From Azonexus hydrophilus DSM 23864 (GTDB taxonomy: Bacteria; Pseudomonadota; Gammaproteobacteria; Burkholderiales; Rhodocyclaceae), in contig NZ_AUCE01000011.1 in assembly GCF_000429605.1 (NCBI RefSeq), forward strand, positions 1-64,000: a stretch of DNA of 64,000 nt, written 5' to 3'. The notes beneath the pieces were generated by a model that was not told the DNA's origin, searched no databases, and saw nothing but the letters and a program-made list of their open reading frames with translations. The translations under genes were made by a program, and so were the position numbers. The number at the start of each line of letters is the position of its first letter. The stretch's first letter is position 1. Shown here in pieces: positions 24,650-32,196 of this stretch.

Positions 24650-26737
24650 TCAGCGCCTGGATTCGCGCCGCACGTGGCGTTGCAACAGCGCCAGCAGGCC
24701 GACCGGGTCGATGGGTTTGGTGACCCGGTCGAGCATGCCGGCCTCGATACACCGGGTGCGGTCGCTCTCTTCCGCGTAGGCCGTCTGGGCGATCACCGGC
24801 AAGGCGGGTGAGAGTTGGTGCAGCATGCGGGTCGTCTCGAAACCGTCCATCCCCGGCATCATGATGTCCATCAGTACTACGTCGAATGCGCCATCCCCGG
24901 CTGCGCGCACCATGTCGACCGCACTTGCCCCGTCGCTCGCCAGGCTGACGACGGCGCCTTCCTGGGTGAGGATTTCTTCGAGCACCAGGCGGTTGATTTC
25001 ATTGTCGTCGACCACCAGTACCGCCACGCCTGCCAGGGCTGCGCCGGGATGAGCGACTAGCGGCGCGGGCGGTTCGGCTGCCGGCGAAGTCGCCGGAACA
25101 TAAGGCAGGCGGATGGTGAACAGCGAGCCCTTGCCGGCCGTGCTGCTCAATTCCAGACGGCCATTCATCAGTTGCACCAGATGGTGGCTGATCACCAGGC
25201 CCAGGCCGGTACCGCCGAAGCGCCGGGTGATCGACGAATCTGCCTGGGCAAACGGCTGGAACAGCTTGGCCTGCTCGGCCTCGCTGATCCCGATCCCGGT
25301 ATCGGCGACCGAGAAAACCAGCATGCCGTCGCCCGTGCCGGCCCGTAACCTGACCGAACCGGTATCGGTGAATTTCACCGCATTCGACAACAGGTTGAGC
25401 AGAACCTGGGCGATCCGCAGCGCGTCACCAACGCAGCGCCTGGGCAGATCGGGCTGGCGCTCCAGTTCGAGACGCAGCCCCTTGTCTTCGGCGCGTTCGC
25501 GGACCAGCAACAAGACATGGGCCAGCATCTCGTCCAAAGAGAATTCGCGGGCCTCGATGTGCAGTTTCCCGGCTTCGATCTTGGACAAGTCGAGAATGTC
25601 GTCGATCACCCGCTGCAGCAGCTTTCCCGATTCGATGATGCGGGCAAACGCCTGCTGCACCTCGGCCTGCTCGAAACGGCGCAAGGCGACCTGGGCCAGG
25701 CCGAGCACCCCGTTGAGCGGCGTCCGGATTTCATGACTCATGTTGGCCAGGAACTCGCTCTTCACCTTGGCCAGACGCTCGGCCTCGTGCCGGGCCTTGT
25801 CGAGCTCCGCCGTGCGCTGCGTGACCATTTCTTCGAGCCGGTCGCGATGGCGCGCCAGTTCGGCTTCGCTGGCCTGGAGCGAGGCGACCTTGCGGGCCAC
25901 CTCGCGCCGCAACCAGAAATTGCCGCCGATGAATAACAAGAGCAGTGCCAGCAGGCCGCCGCCGACCCACCAGACTACCGGCGACAGCCGGGTCGCCGCA
26001 TCGCCGCGCCCCCATTTGAGCAGGATCTTCTTGTACGGCGAATCCTCGCCGAGGCGATTGGCGCGCAGCCAGCGATCGATGCCCTGCAGCACCGTGGGAT
26101 CGCTGCCCTTGGGGGCAGCAAAATACAGACGGGCCGGATTGAACAGGATGGTCGTGTCGTGCAGTCCGAGGCGATCCATGTGCCGGTCGCCGAAATGCTG
26201 GTTGGCGGCGACGACGTCGGCTTCGCCACGCGCCGTCATGGCAAAGGCGTCATCGAGCGACGCCGCTGGCAGCAGGGTTGCCGCCAGCCCGGAGGCCTGC
26301 AGCAGTTCGCTGAGGAAACGCTGCTGCACCGAGCCGTCGAGCACGGCGATGCGTTTTCCGTCCAGGTCCGCGTAGCTGAGGATGTGCACACCCGGCCGCC
26401 GGTAAAGCTGCGACCAGCTCAACAGCGCCGGCGTCGTATGGAAGTCGTAGATTTTCGCGCGGGCTTCGGTATAGGCCACATCCGGCATCAGGTCCAGCTT
26501 GCCGGTGGCCAGCATTTCCAGGCAGTCCTGCCAGGCACACGGCTGGTAGCGCAGTTCCCAGCCCTCGGCGAGCGCCACGGCGTCCAGCAACTCGATGAAG
26601 ATCCCCTGCGGCTTCCCGTTCTCGCCGATGAATATCTTGGGACTGTTCTGATAAACACCGACGCGCAACTCCCGCGGCTCGGCAACAGCGGGGCTGCACG
26701 CAAACAGGCAGGCGAGGATCAGGGCGGCAAGGCGCAC
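24650..26737 (-). CDS. Hybrid sensor histidine kinase with periplasmic SBP3 sensor
   Basis: A 695-residue hybrid kinase. Residues 1-19 are a signal peptide. Residues about 22-245 form a family 3 solute-binding domain (LRVGVYQNSPKIF) in the periplasm. A transmembrane helix spans 254-276, followed by a coiled coil (about 285-325). HisKA has H335 in FLANMSHEIRTPL. The HATPase domain has SNAVKFTDTG, VADTGIGI and GGTGLGLVIS. A receiver domain at 571-690 has phospho-acceptor D624 in VLMDIMMPGMDG. No Hpt domain or DNA-binding regulator is adjacent, so the output is unknown. The start is 8 bp from the SEC-C gene stop. The ligand is probably a small amino-acid-like or organic molecule. Confidence 0.92.
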   Translation of the reverse strand: MRLAALILACLFACSPAVAEPRELRVGVYQNSPKIFIGENGKPQGIFIELLDAVALAEGWELRYQPCAWQDCLEMLATGKLDLMPDVAYTEARAKIYDFHTTPALLSWSQLYRRPGVHILSYADLDGKRIAVLDGSVQQRFLSELLQASGLAATLLPAASLDDAFAMTARGEADVVAANQHFGDRHMDRLGLHDTTILFNPARLYFAAPKGSDPTVLQGIDRWLRANRLGEDSPYKKILLKWGRGDAATRLSPVVWWVGGGLLALLLLFIGGNFWLRREVARKVASLQASEAELARHRDRLEEMVTQRTAELDKARHEAERLAKVKSEFLANMSHEIRTPLNGVLGLAQVALRRFEQAEVQQAFARIIESGKLLQRVIDDILDLSKIEAGKLHIEAREFSLDEMLAHVLLLVRERAEDKGLRLELERQPDLPRRCVGDALRIAQVLLNLLSNAVKFTDTGSVRLRAGTGDGMLVFSVADTGIGISEAEQAKLFQPFAQADSSITRRFGGTGLGLVISHHLVQLMNGRLELSSTAGKGSLFTIRLPYVPATSPAAEPPAPLVAHPGAALAGVAVLVVDDNEINRLVLEEILTQEGAVVSLASDGASAVDMVRAAGDGAFDVVLMDIMMPGMDGFETTRMLHQLSPALPVIAQTAYAEESDRTRCIEAGMLDRVTKPIDPVGLLALLQRHVRRESRR

Positions 26738-26745
26738 GGCATCGA

Positions 26746-27141
26746 TCAGGGGTTGATCATGCCGTCAATATACATCCAGATGCCATTTTCCTTGATGAAT
26801 CGGCTCAGTTCGTGCAAGCGATAGCCGCGGCCGGCGATGCGGTAGCGGGCGACGAATTCGACCGTCGCGTGCGTTTCATCCTGCTGTCGGTGAGCACGCA
26901 CTTCCAGCCCCAGCCATTTGCTGTCGTCGGCAGCAAGATCGAGTTCGCTCGGCCGCGTCGACGCATGCCAGGTAGCGCGCAGGTAATCTTCGAGCTTGAG
27001 CACGTAGGCGGCGTAGCGCGAGCGCATCAGTGCTTCGGCCGTCGGCGCCGGTTTTTCGCCGGCGTGCAGCGGCCCGCAGCAGGCGGCGTAGGGCTTGCCG
27101 CTGCCGCAGGGACAGGCTGCGTTGGGTTTCAGGCTTCCCAC
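26746..27141 (-). CDS. ychJ: YchJ family protein with SEC-C zinc motif
   Basis: A 131-residue UPF0225/YchJ-like protein. The N-terminal SEC-C motif CPCGSGKPYAACCG binds zinc. The NTF2-like body includes LMRSRYAAYVLKLEDYLRATWH. The start codon is GTG at 27141, needed to include the zinc motif, and the gene overlaps the 3' end of rdgC by 13 bp. It lacks the second, C-terminal SEC-C motif of E. coli YchJ (152 residues). Function is unproven. Confidence 0.9.
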   Translation of the reverse strand: MGSLKPNAACPCGSGKPYAACCGPLHAGEKPAPTAEALMRSRYAAYVLKLEDYLRATWHASTRPSELDLAADDSKWLGLEVRAHRQQDETHATVEFVARYRIAGRGYRLHELSRFIKENGIWMYIDGMINP

Positions 27142-28091
27142 GGCGGGGTGCCGGCGGCGGCCGGGGCCGCAGCGGGCGCCTCGGCTTCGACCTGTTCACC
27201 GCCCAGGGCTTCGATCAGTTGCGGCAGGAAGCGCACCAGCTCGCCGGTCATCAGCGCGAAATCGGCGTCGAACTGCTCGTCGGCGTGCTCGGCACTCTTC
27301 TCGGCCTCTTCCTTGAGCAGGTCGAGGAAAGCCAGGCGCTTGATCTCCAGCTTTTCGGTGAGGACGAAGCTGATTCGGTCGTCCCAGGTCAATGCCAGGC
27401 GCGTCGGCAGCTTGCCGGCAGCGAGGTGGGCCTTGATCTCGGCGCCGACTTCGTCGCCCAGCGGATGGCGGACGTAGCGCACGGCAGCCTTTTCCTCGGC
27501 GACCGATTTCAGCTCGCAATCGCGGTCGACCGTGAAACCGGCCGGTGCATCGCCGCCGGCCAGCCAGTCGGCCATCGCCGACTGCGGCGAGAGCTGCGTG
27601 TGCAGCGCCTTCAGCGGGAATTCGTCGAGGCAGTGGCGCAGGTGTTCGATGACTTCTTCGGCCTTGGCCGGGCTGCCGGCGTCGACGACAAACCAGCCGT
27701 TCTGCGGGTCGATCCAGACGAAGGTCGAGCGCTTGCGGGTGAAGGCGCGCGGCATCAGCTCCTCGGTGACGCGCTCCTTGATTTCCTTCATCTGTTTGCG
27801 GCCGGGCGGGTAGCCCTGCTGGTCGGTGATCTGCTCGGCGCGCTCCTGCGCCGTTTCATTGACCACCGACGACGGCAGCAGCCGCTGCTCGACGGCCAGC
27901 GCGATCAGCCACTGGCGGTTGTTGGCGTAAATCAGCGCGCCGTCCTTGCGCGGCGACACCCAGCCACGCGACATCGGCTGGTTGGATGGGCAGCGGGTGA
28001 ATTCACCGCGCGCCAGTTGCTCGTCGAGCTTGGCCAGGTCGACCGCCCACGGCGTCGGCAGGCGGTAGATCTGCAGGTTCTTGAACCACAT
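27129..28091 (-). CDS. rdgC: Recombination-associated protein RdgC
   Basis: A 320-residue ring-forming DNA-binding protein that restrains RecA and associates with the nucleoid. Recognised by the start MWFKNLQIYRL and by the segment GWVSPRKDGALIYANNRQWLIAL. I chose ATG 28091 for this reason; an in-frame extension to 28124 reads into trmB. A C-terminal extension is Ala/Pro-rich. It follows trmB with a 1-bp gap and overlaps the ychJ-like gene by 13 bp. Confidence 0.94.
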   Translation of the reverse strand: MWFKNLQIYRLPTPWAVDLAKLDEQLARGEFTRCPSNQPMSRGWVSPRKDGALIYANNRQWLIALAVEQRLLPSSVVNETAQERAEQITDQQGYPPGRKQMKEIKERVTEELMPRAFTRKRSTFVWIDPQNGWFVVDAGSPAKAEEVIEHLRHCLDEFPLKALHTQLSPQSAMADWLAGGDAPAGFTVDRDCELKSVAEEKAAVRYVRHPLGDEVGAEIKAHLAAGKLPTRLALTWDDRISFVLTEKLEIKRLAFLDLLKEEAEKSAEHADEQFDADFALMTGELVRFLPQLIEALGGEQVEAEAPAAAPAAAGTPPWEA

Positions 28092-28092
28092 G

Positions 28093-28881
28093 TCAGCGTT
28101 TCCTGAATACGAGATCCCAGACACCGTGGCCCAAACGCAGGCCGCGGTTCTCGAATTTGGTCAGCGGCCGGTATTCCGGACGCGGGGCGAAGCCGGCCAG
28201 GCCGGCGGCGGAATCGGCTTCCAGCGCGGCCGCCAGCGCCTCGGGCGCGGGATTGGCGACGCTGTTGTCCAGGCTGGGCTCGCGACCGAGCACGTCGAGC
28301 ATCTGCAGCGCGTAGTTTTCCCAGTCGGTGGCGCAGTGGATGTAACCGCCCGGCTTCAGGCGCGAGGCGAGCAGCGCGACGAAAGGCGGCTGGATCAGCC
28401 GGCGCTTCTTGTGCCGCGTCTTGTGCCAGGGATCGGGGAAGAAGATGTGGATGCCGTCGAGCGAACCTTCGGCGAGCATGTCGCGCACCACTTCGACCGC
28501 GTCGTGGTTGCCGATGCGCAGGTTGCTCAGGTTCTTCTCGGCAATCAGCTTGCACAGCGCGCCGACGCCGGGAACATGGACTTCCAGACCGAAGTAATCG
28601 TTTTCCGGGTGGGCCTCGGCGATGCGCGCCGTGGTTTCGCCCATGCCGCAGCCGATTTCCAGGATCTTCGACGCGTTGCGGCCGAACACCGCCGTCAGGT
28701 CGATGTTTTCCGGCTGGTAGGCAATGCCGATCTTGGGCAGCATCGTCTCGTAGTAGCGCTGCTGCGCTTCCGACATGCGGCCGGCGCGGCGGACGAAGCT
28801 CTTGATGTGGCCGTGGCGGCCGGCGGTGTATTCGCCTTCCTCGCCTTCGGCGGCGGGGTGGATCAGCAGGTCGTCGCTCAT
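28093..28881 (-). CDS. trmB: tRNA (guanine-N7)-methyltransferase
   Basis: A 262-residue SAM-dependent enzyme that forms m7G46 in tRNA variable loops. The SAM site is [12 protein letters not shown], and the family signatures [15 protein letters not shown] and [18 protein letters not shown] are intact. Start 28881 was chosen because MSDDLLIHP overlaps the thiG stop by four bases (ATGA) and a longer in-frame extension only shadows thiG. The thiS-thiG-trmB order is frequent in betaproteobacteria. Confidence 0.95.
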   Translation of the reverse strand: MSDDLLIHPAAEGEEGEYTAGRHGHIKSFVRRAGRMSEAQQRYYETMLPKIGIAYQPENIDLTAVFGRNASKILEIGCGMGETTARIAEAHPENDYFGLEVHVPGVGALCKLIAEKNLSNLRIGNHDAVEVVRDMLAEGSLDGIHIFFPDPWHKTRHKKRRLIQPPFVALLASRLKPGGYIHCATDWENYALQMLDVLGREPSLDNSVANPAPEALAAALEADSAAGLAGFAPRPEYRPLTKFENRGLRLGHGVWDLVFRKR

Positions 28882-29660
28882 GAACCGATCAGTCCGGTGG
28901 TCGGCGACGAGGGGTCGGCCGAGTAGTATTTGCGGGCCATGCGGCCGGCCAGGAAAGCCTCGCGGCCGGCTTCGATGCCCTTCTTCATGGCGCTGGCCAT
29001 CAGCACCGGGTTCTTGGCGTGGGCGATGGCGGTGTTCATCAGCACGCCGTCGCAGCCGAGTTCCATGGCAATGGTCGCGTCCGAGGCGGTGCCGACACCG
29101 GCATCGACGATGATCGGCACCTTGGCGTTGTCGATGATCAGGCGCAGGTTCCACGGGTTCACGATACCCATGCCGGAACCGATCAGCGAGGCCAGCGGCA
29201 TCACCGCAACGCAGCCGATCTCTTCGAGCATCTTGCACTGGATCGGATCGTCGGCGCAGTAGACCATGACTTCGAAACCTTCCTTGACCAGCGTCTCGGC
29301 GGCCTTCAGCGTTTCCGGCATGTTCGGGAAGAGGTTGGTCGGGTCGCCGAGGACTTCCAGCTTGCACAGCGGATGCCCGTCGAGCAGTTCGCGCGCCAGG
29401 CGCAGCGTGCGCACGGCATCGTCGGCCGTGTAGCAGCCGGCGGTATTGGGCAGGATGGTGAATTGCGATGGCGGCACGGCGTCGAGCAGGCTGGGCTGGC
29501 TGGCGTCCTGGCCGATATTCACGCGGCGCACGGCGACGGTGACGATCTCGGCGCCGGAAGCGTCAATGGCCGCGCGGGTCTCGGCGAAATCCTTGTACTT
29601 GCCGGTGCCGACCAGTAAACGGGAACGGTACGCCTTGCCGGCGATGGTCAGTTGATGCAT
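28878..29660 (-). CDS. thiG: Thiazole synthase
   Basis: A 260-residue TIM-barrel enzyme that builds the thiazole phosphate half of thiamine from deoxyxylulose phosphate, ThiS thiocarboxylate and an iminoacetate source. The Schiff-base lysine is in [28 protein letters not shown] and [12 protein letters not shown] are the phosphate-site and barrel signatures. Start 29660 (MHQLTIAGK) has GGGAG upstream. ThiS lies 13 bp before it. No TPP riboswitch is visible in front of the pair. Confidence 0.96.
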   Translation of the reverse strand: MHQLTIAGKAYRSRLLVGTGKYKDFAETRAAIDASGAEIVTVAVRRVNIGQDASQPSLLDAVPPSQFTILPNTAGCYTADDAVRTLRLARELLDGHPLCKLEVLGDPTNLFPNMPETLKAAETLVKEGFEVMVYCADDPIQCKMLEEIGCVAVMPLASLIGSGMGIVNPWNLRLIIDNAKVPIIVDAGVGTASDATIAMELGCDGVLMNTAIAHAKNPVLMASAMKKGIEAGREAFLAGRMARKYYSADPSSPTTGLIGS

Positions 29661-29673
29661 GGAATACTCCCTT

Positions 29674-29877
29674 TCAGCCGCCACCGACGGCGACGACGAT
29701 TTCGAGTTGATCGCCCGACACCAGCGGCGTTGCCGCATGCTGGCTCTTGGGAACGATTTCGCCGTTTCTCTCGACGGCGATGCGCTTGCCCGCGTAGCCC
29801 AGTTGCTCGATCAGGCCGGCAACGGTCAGCGGGTCGGGAAATTGGCGGTTTTCGCCATTGATTTTGAGTTCGAGCAT
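29674..29877 (-). CDS. thiS: Sulfur carrier protein ThiS
   Basis: A 67-residue ubiquitin-like sulfur carrier. The C-terminal Gly-Gly (AVGGG) is the site of adenylation and thiocarboxylate formation. The internal motif [16 protein letters not shown] is typical of ThiS. I chose the second ATG (29877, MLELKING) because ThiS proteins begin near that strand; the first at 29886 adds three residues. It feeds sulfur to ThiG next door. Confidence 0.93.
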   Translation of the reverse strand: MLELKINGENRQFPDPLTVAGLIEQLGYAGKRIAVERNGEIVPKSQHAATPLVSGDQLEIVVAVGGG

Positions 29878-29927
29878 GGCGGGCATTTTAACAGGACTGT
29901 CTGACTGGGATTCGGCGGCAAATTGTC

Positions 29928-29933
29928 TATACT
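29928..29933 (+). promoter_or_regulatory. Possible -10 element of the small Cys-rich gene
   Basis: TATACT lies 29 bases before the ATG at 29963. A clear -35 hexamer is not seen at the right distance, so this is a weak call. It sits in the 85-bp gap shared with divergent thiS. Confidence 0.3.
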
Positions 29934-29962
29934 GATTTCATAACACCAACCCGGAGACTGCC

Positions 29963-30160
29963 ATGTCCATCTTTGACGCCCCCATCGCCCGTTGCGAAGC
30001 CGTTCGTGAAATGGTGCTGACCGACGAAACCCAAATTGAATGCGCACGCGAACACGAATGCCCGCCCGGTCGCGACTGTCCGCTCGACGGCTGCTTCGCC
30101 ACACAGAGCGGGGTCAGCGAGGCAGCGAGCGACACCCTGCTGCAGCGGACTGCGCACTGA
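29963..30160 (+). CDS. Small Cys-rich protein, unknown function
   Basis: A 65-residue protein with CGGAGAC upstream of its ATG. Cysteines fall at 11, 27, 33, 39 and 44; four of them form CAREHECPPGRDCPLDGC, spacing CX5CX5CX4C, which could bind a metal or form disulfides. No signal peptide or membrane segment is visible, so it is probably cytosolic. It stands alone between divergent thiS and convergent SDR (1-bp gap). I do not recognise the family; a real gene is likely because of the ribosome site and compact fit. Confidence 0.6.
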   Translation: MSIFDAPIARCEAVREMVLTDETQIECAREHECPPGRDCPLDGCFATQSGVSEAASDTLLQRTAH

Positions 30161-30161
30161 A

Positions 30162-30935
30162 TCAGTCACGCAGCAAGCCGCGCGGCTTGCGCGGGGCAGC
30201 GACGAAAAGACGGTCATACAGCCAATTCGGCAGCAGGCGCAGCAGCTTGGCGACGACACCCATCGGCCACGGAATCACCGTGTACGAGACGCCGCGTGCG
30301 ATGGCCGCGGCGAAGCGCCGGGCCGCTTCCGGCGCCGGCAGCAGGAAGGGCATCTGATAGGGATTGACCGCCGTCATCGGCGTCTCGATGTAGCCGGGCG
30401 CAATGGTCACGACCTTGATGCCCTGCGGGCGCATTTCCAGGCGCAGGCTCTCGAGGTAGGCAATTGCCGCCGCCTTCGACGCCGAGTAGGCTTCCGCCCC
30501 CGGCAGACCACGAATGCCGGCGACCGAGGCAATGCCGCACAGCCGCCGCTCGCCACCGGCGGCCTTCATGGCCGGGATGAACGGCGCAAAGGTGGCAGCC
30601 ATGCCGAAGACGTTGATGTCCATGACCCGGCGGAAAACCGCCAGGTCTTCCTCGCACTCGGTCAGCGTACCGGCCGACACGCCGGCGTTGGCGATGACGA
30701 TGTCGGGCGCGCCGAAACGGGCGATGAAATCGCTGGCCGCTGCGTGCAGCGCCGCCGCATCGGTGACGTCAAGCGGATAGCAGGCGTGTCCGCCGCCGAG
30801 GCGTTCATTCAGCGCCGACAGACAATCCGGGCGGCGCGCGGCGAGGCCGAGCTGGGCGCCGTTTTCCGCATAGTAAACGGCAAGCGCCTCGCCGATACCC
30901 GACGAGGCGCCCGTAATGAAGACTTTCAGCGTCAA
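30162..30935 (-). CDS. Short-chain dehydrogenase/reductase
   Basis: A 257-residue classical SDR. The NAD(P)-binding motif is TGASSGIG at the N-terminus. NAG in IVIANAGVS is typical, the catalytic Ser is in IASVAG and the YxxxK pair in YSASK. The C-terminal tail (about 30 residues, MGVVAKLLRLLPNWLYDRLF) is hydrophobic and could touch a membrane. Substrate unknown. Its start codon abuts the dsbA stop directly, so the two are probably co-transcribed. Confidence 0.9.
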   Translation of the reverse strand: MTLKVFITGASSGIGEALAVYYAENGAQLGLAARRPDCLSALNERLGGGHACYPLDVTDAAALHAAASDFIARFGAPDIVIANAGVSAGTLTECEEDLAVFRRVMDINVFGMAATFAPFIPAMKAAGGERRLCGIASVAGIRGLPGAEAYSASKAAAIAYLESLRLEMRPQGIKVVTIAPGYIETPMTAVNPYQMPFLLPAPEAARRFAAAIARGVSYTVIPWPMGVVAKLLRLLPNWLYDRLFVAAPRKPRGLLRD

Positions 30936-31580
30936 TTACTTCTTGCCGGCTTTCTCGCTGCGCACCCGGGCGATCAGCTTGTCGGCCACGGCCAGTTGCT
31001 GCTCGAACTGCAGGGTCGCGATCAGGAACTTGCCATCGACAGCCATCGCCGGCACGCCTTCGATCTTGAAGCCAGCTGCCATCTGGTCGCCACGGCGCAC
31101 CTTGCTCTGGACACCGAAGGAACCGAAGGCATCGGTGAATTTCTTGCGATCGACACCGCGCGCAGCCACCCATCCGGCTGCGGTCTTTTCGTCAAACAGG
31201 TTGGTGCGTTCCTGGTGAATGGCCTTGAACACGTCGGCTTCCAGGCGCTTCAGATCACCGGTGATCTCGAGTGCGTAGTAGAGCTTGGCGGCGTTACCCC
31301 AGGCGGCACGGCCAAAGCTGACCGGCACTTTCTTGAGCACTACATCAGCCGGCAGACCGGCGGCCCAGAGATTGAGCAGCGGGTTGAAATCGGCACAGTG
31401 CGGGCAGCCATAGCTGAAGAATTCGACGACTTCGATCTTGGCGGCATCGTCGGTGGGCTGCACCGGATTGATCATGACGAAGTCGCGACCCGCAGTCTGC
31501 GCGGCCAGCGGGCCGGCAACACTGAGGGTGGCGCCCATGGCGATGGCGGAAGTGACGAAACGTCGACGGCTGAATTCCAT
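30936..31580 (-). CDS. dsbA: Periplasmic thiol:disulfide oxidoreductase DsbA
   Basis: A 214-residue thioredoxin-fold oxidase that introduces disulfides in exported proteins. The redox motif is C59-P-H-C62 in FFSYGCPHC, and the cis-Pro loop is in KIEGVPAMAV. The leader begins MEFSRRRFVTSAIA, a twin-arginine-like pattern, with the cleavage region near AAQTA. Most DsbA use Sec/SRP export. It follows the SPOR-domain gene by 11 bp. Expected clients in this window include type II secretion and pilus components. Confidence 0.93.
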   Translation of the reverse strand: MEFSRRRFVTSAIAMGATLSVAGPLAAQTAGRDFVMINPVQPTDDAAKIEVVEFFSYGCPHCADFNPLLNLWAAGLPADVVLKKVPVSFGRAAWGNAAKLYYALEITGDLKRLEADVFKAIHQERTNLFDEKTAAGWVAARGVDRKKFTDAFGSFGVQSKVRRGDQMAAGFKIEGVPAMAVDGKFLIATLQFEQQLAVADKLIARVRSEKAGKK

Positions 31581-31591
31581 ACCTGACTCCT

Positions 31592-32188
31592 TTATTTGGA
31601 CAATTGGGCTTCGATGCCGGATTTGGCAAGATCGGAGCGTACTTTGTTCAATTCATCGAGCTTGTAATAGGGACCGATGCGGACACGGTAGAGCGTCTTG
31701 TCCTCGATCATGACCTGCTGCACCGACGACTGGATGCCCATGAAGGCCAGCTTGGCCTTCTGGTTGTCGGCATCCTGCGCCGTGCTGAACGAACCGGCCT
31801 GCAGAAACAGGGGAACCCGGCTTTCCTTGCTGCCTTCCTTGGCCGCTTCGGGCTTGGCGGTTTCGGGAACCACTGGCGCCGGCTCGACCTTGTCGGGCAC
31901 GGCATCGGCCTTGCCCTGGAGGATGTCGTAAAACTGGAAACGCTTTTCCGGCACCGGATCGCCGGGCTTCCCAGGCAAGGCCAGCGGCTGGCCGGGCTGC
32001 GCCAGCGCCGGACGCTCGCCGCCCTGCACCTGGTTGTTGAACGGCAACGGCGCCTTGTTGATGTACCAGACGACCCCGGCGGCCAGGCAAACGCCGAGGA
32101 CCAGGCCGATGAACATGCCGATCAGGGTGCCGCCGCCGGATTTTTTCTTCGCCGGCGGGCGTTTCGTGGATTTCATGTCGCGGGTCAT
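31592..32188 (-). CDS. SPOR-domain membrane protein (FtsN-like)
   Basis: A 198-residue bitopic protein. A basic cytosolic N-terminus (KSTKRPPAKKK) precedes a single transmembrane helix (about residues 20-43), a Pro/Glu-rich linker and a C-terminal SPOR domain (PLFLQAGSFSTAQDADNQKAKL to the end), which binds denuded peptidoglycan glycan strands at the septum. It resembles betaproteobacterial FtsN-like proteins found beside argS. Start 32188 has AAGGAAA five bases upstream. It lies 8 bp after argS. Confidence 0.9.
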   Translation of the reverse strand: MTRDMKSTKRPPAKKKSGGGTLIGMFIGLVLGVCLAAGVVWYINKAPLPFNNQVQGGERPALAQPGQPLALPGKPGDPVPEKRFQFYDILQGKADAVPDKVEPAPVVPETAKPEAAKEGSKESRVPLFLQAGSFSTAQDADNQKAKLAFMGIQSSVQQVMIEDKTLYRVRIGPYYKLDELNKVRSDLAKSGIEAQLSK

Positions 32189-32196
32189 GGTTTTCC

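Noticed and set aside
28882..29367. N-terminal extension of trmB
   Set aside because: The extended frame runs through thiG in another frame. The true TrmB start MSDD at 28881 overlaps the thiG stop as ATGA.
29878..29962. TPP riboswitch before thiS
   Set aside because: Only 85 bp are available and the conserved THI-box sequences are not seen on the minus strand.
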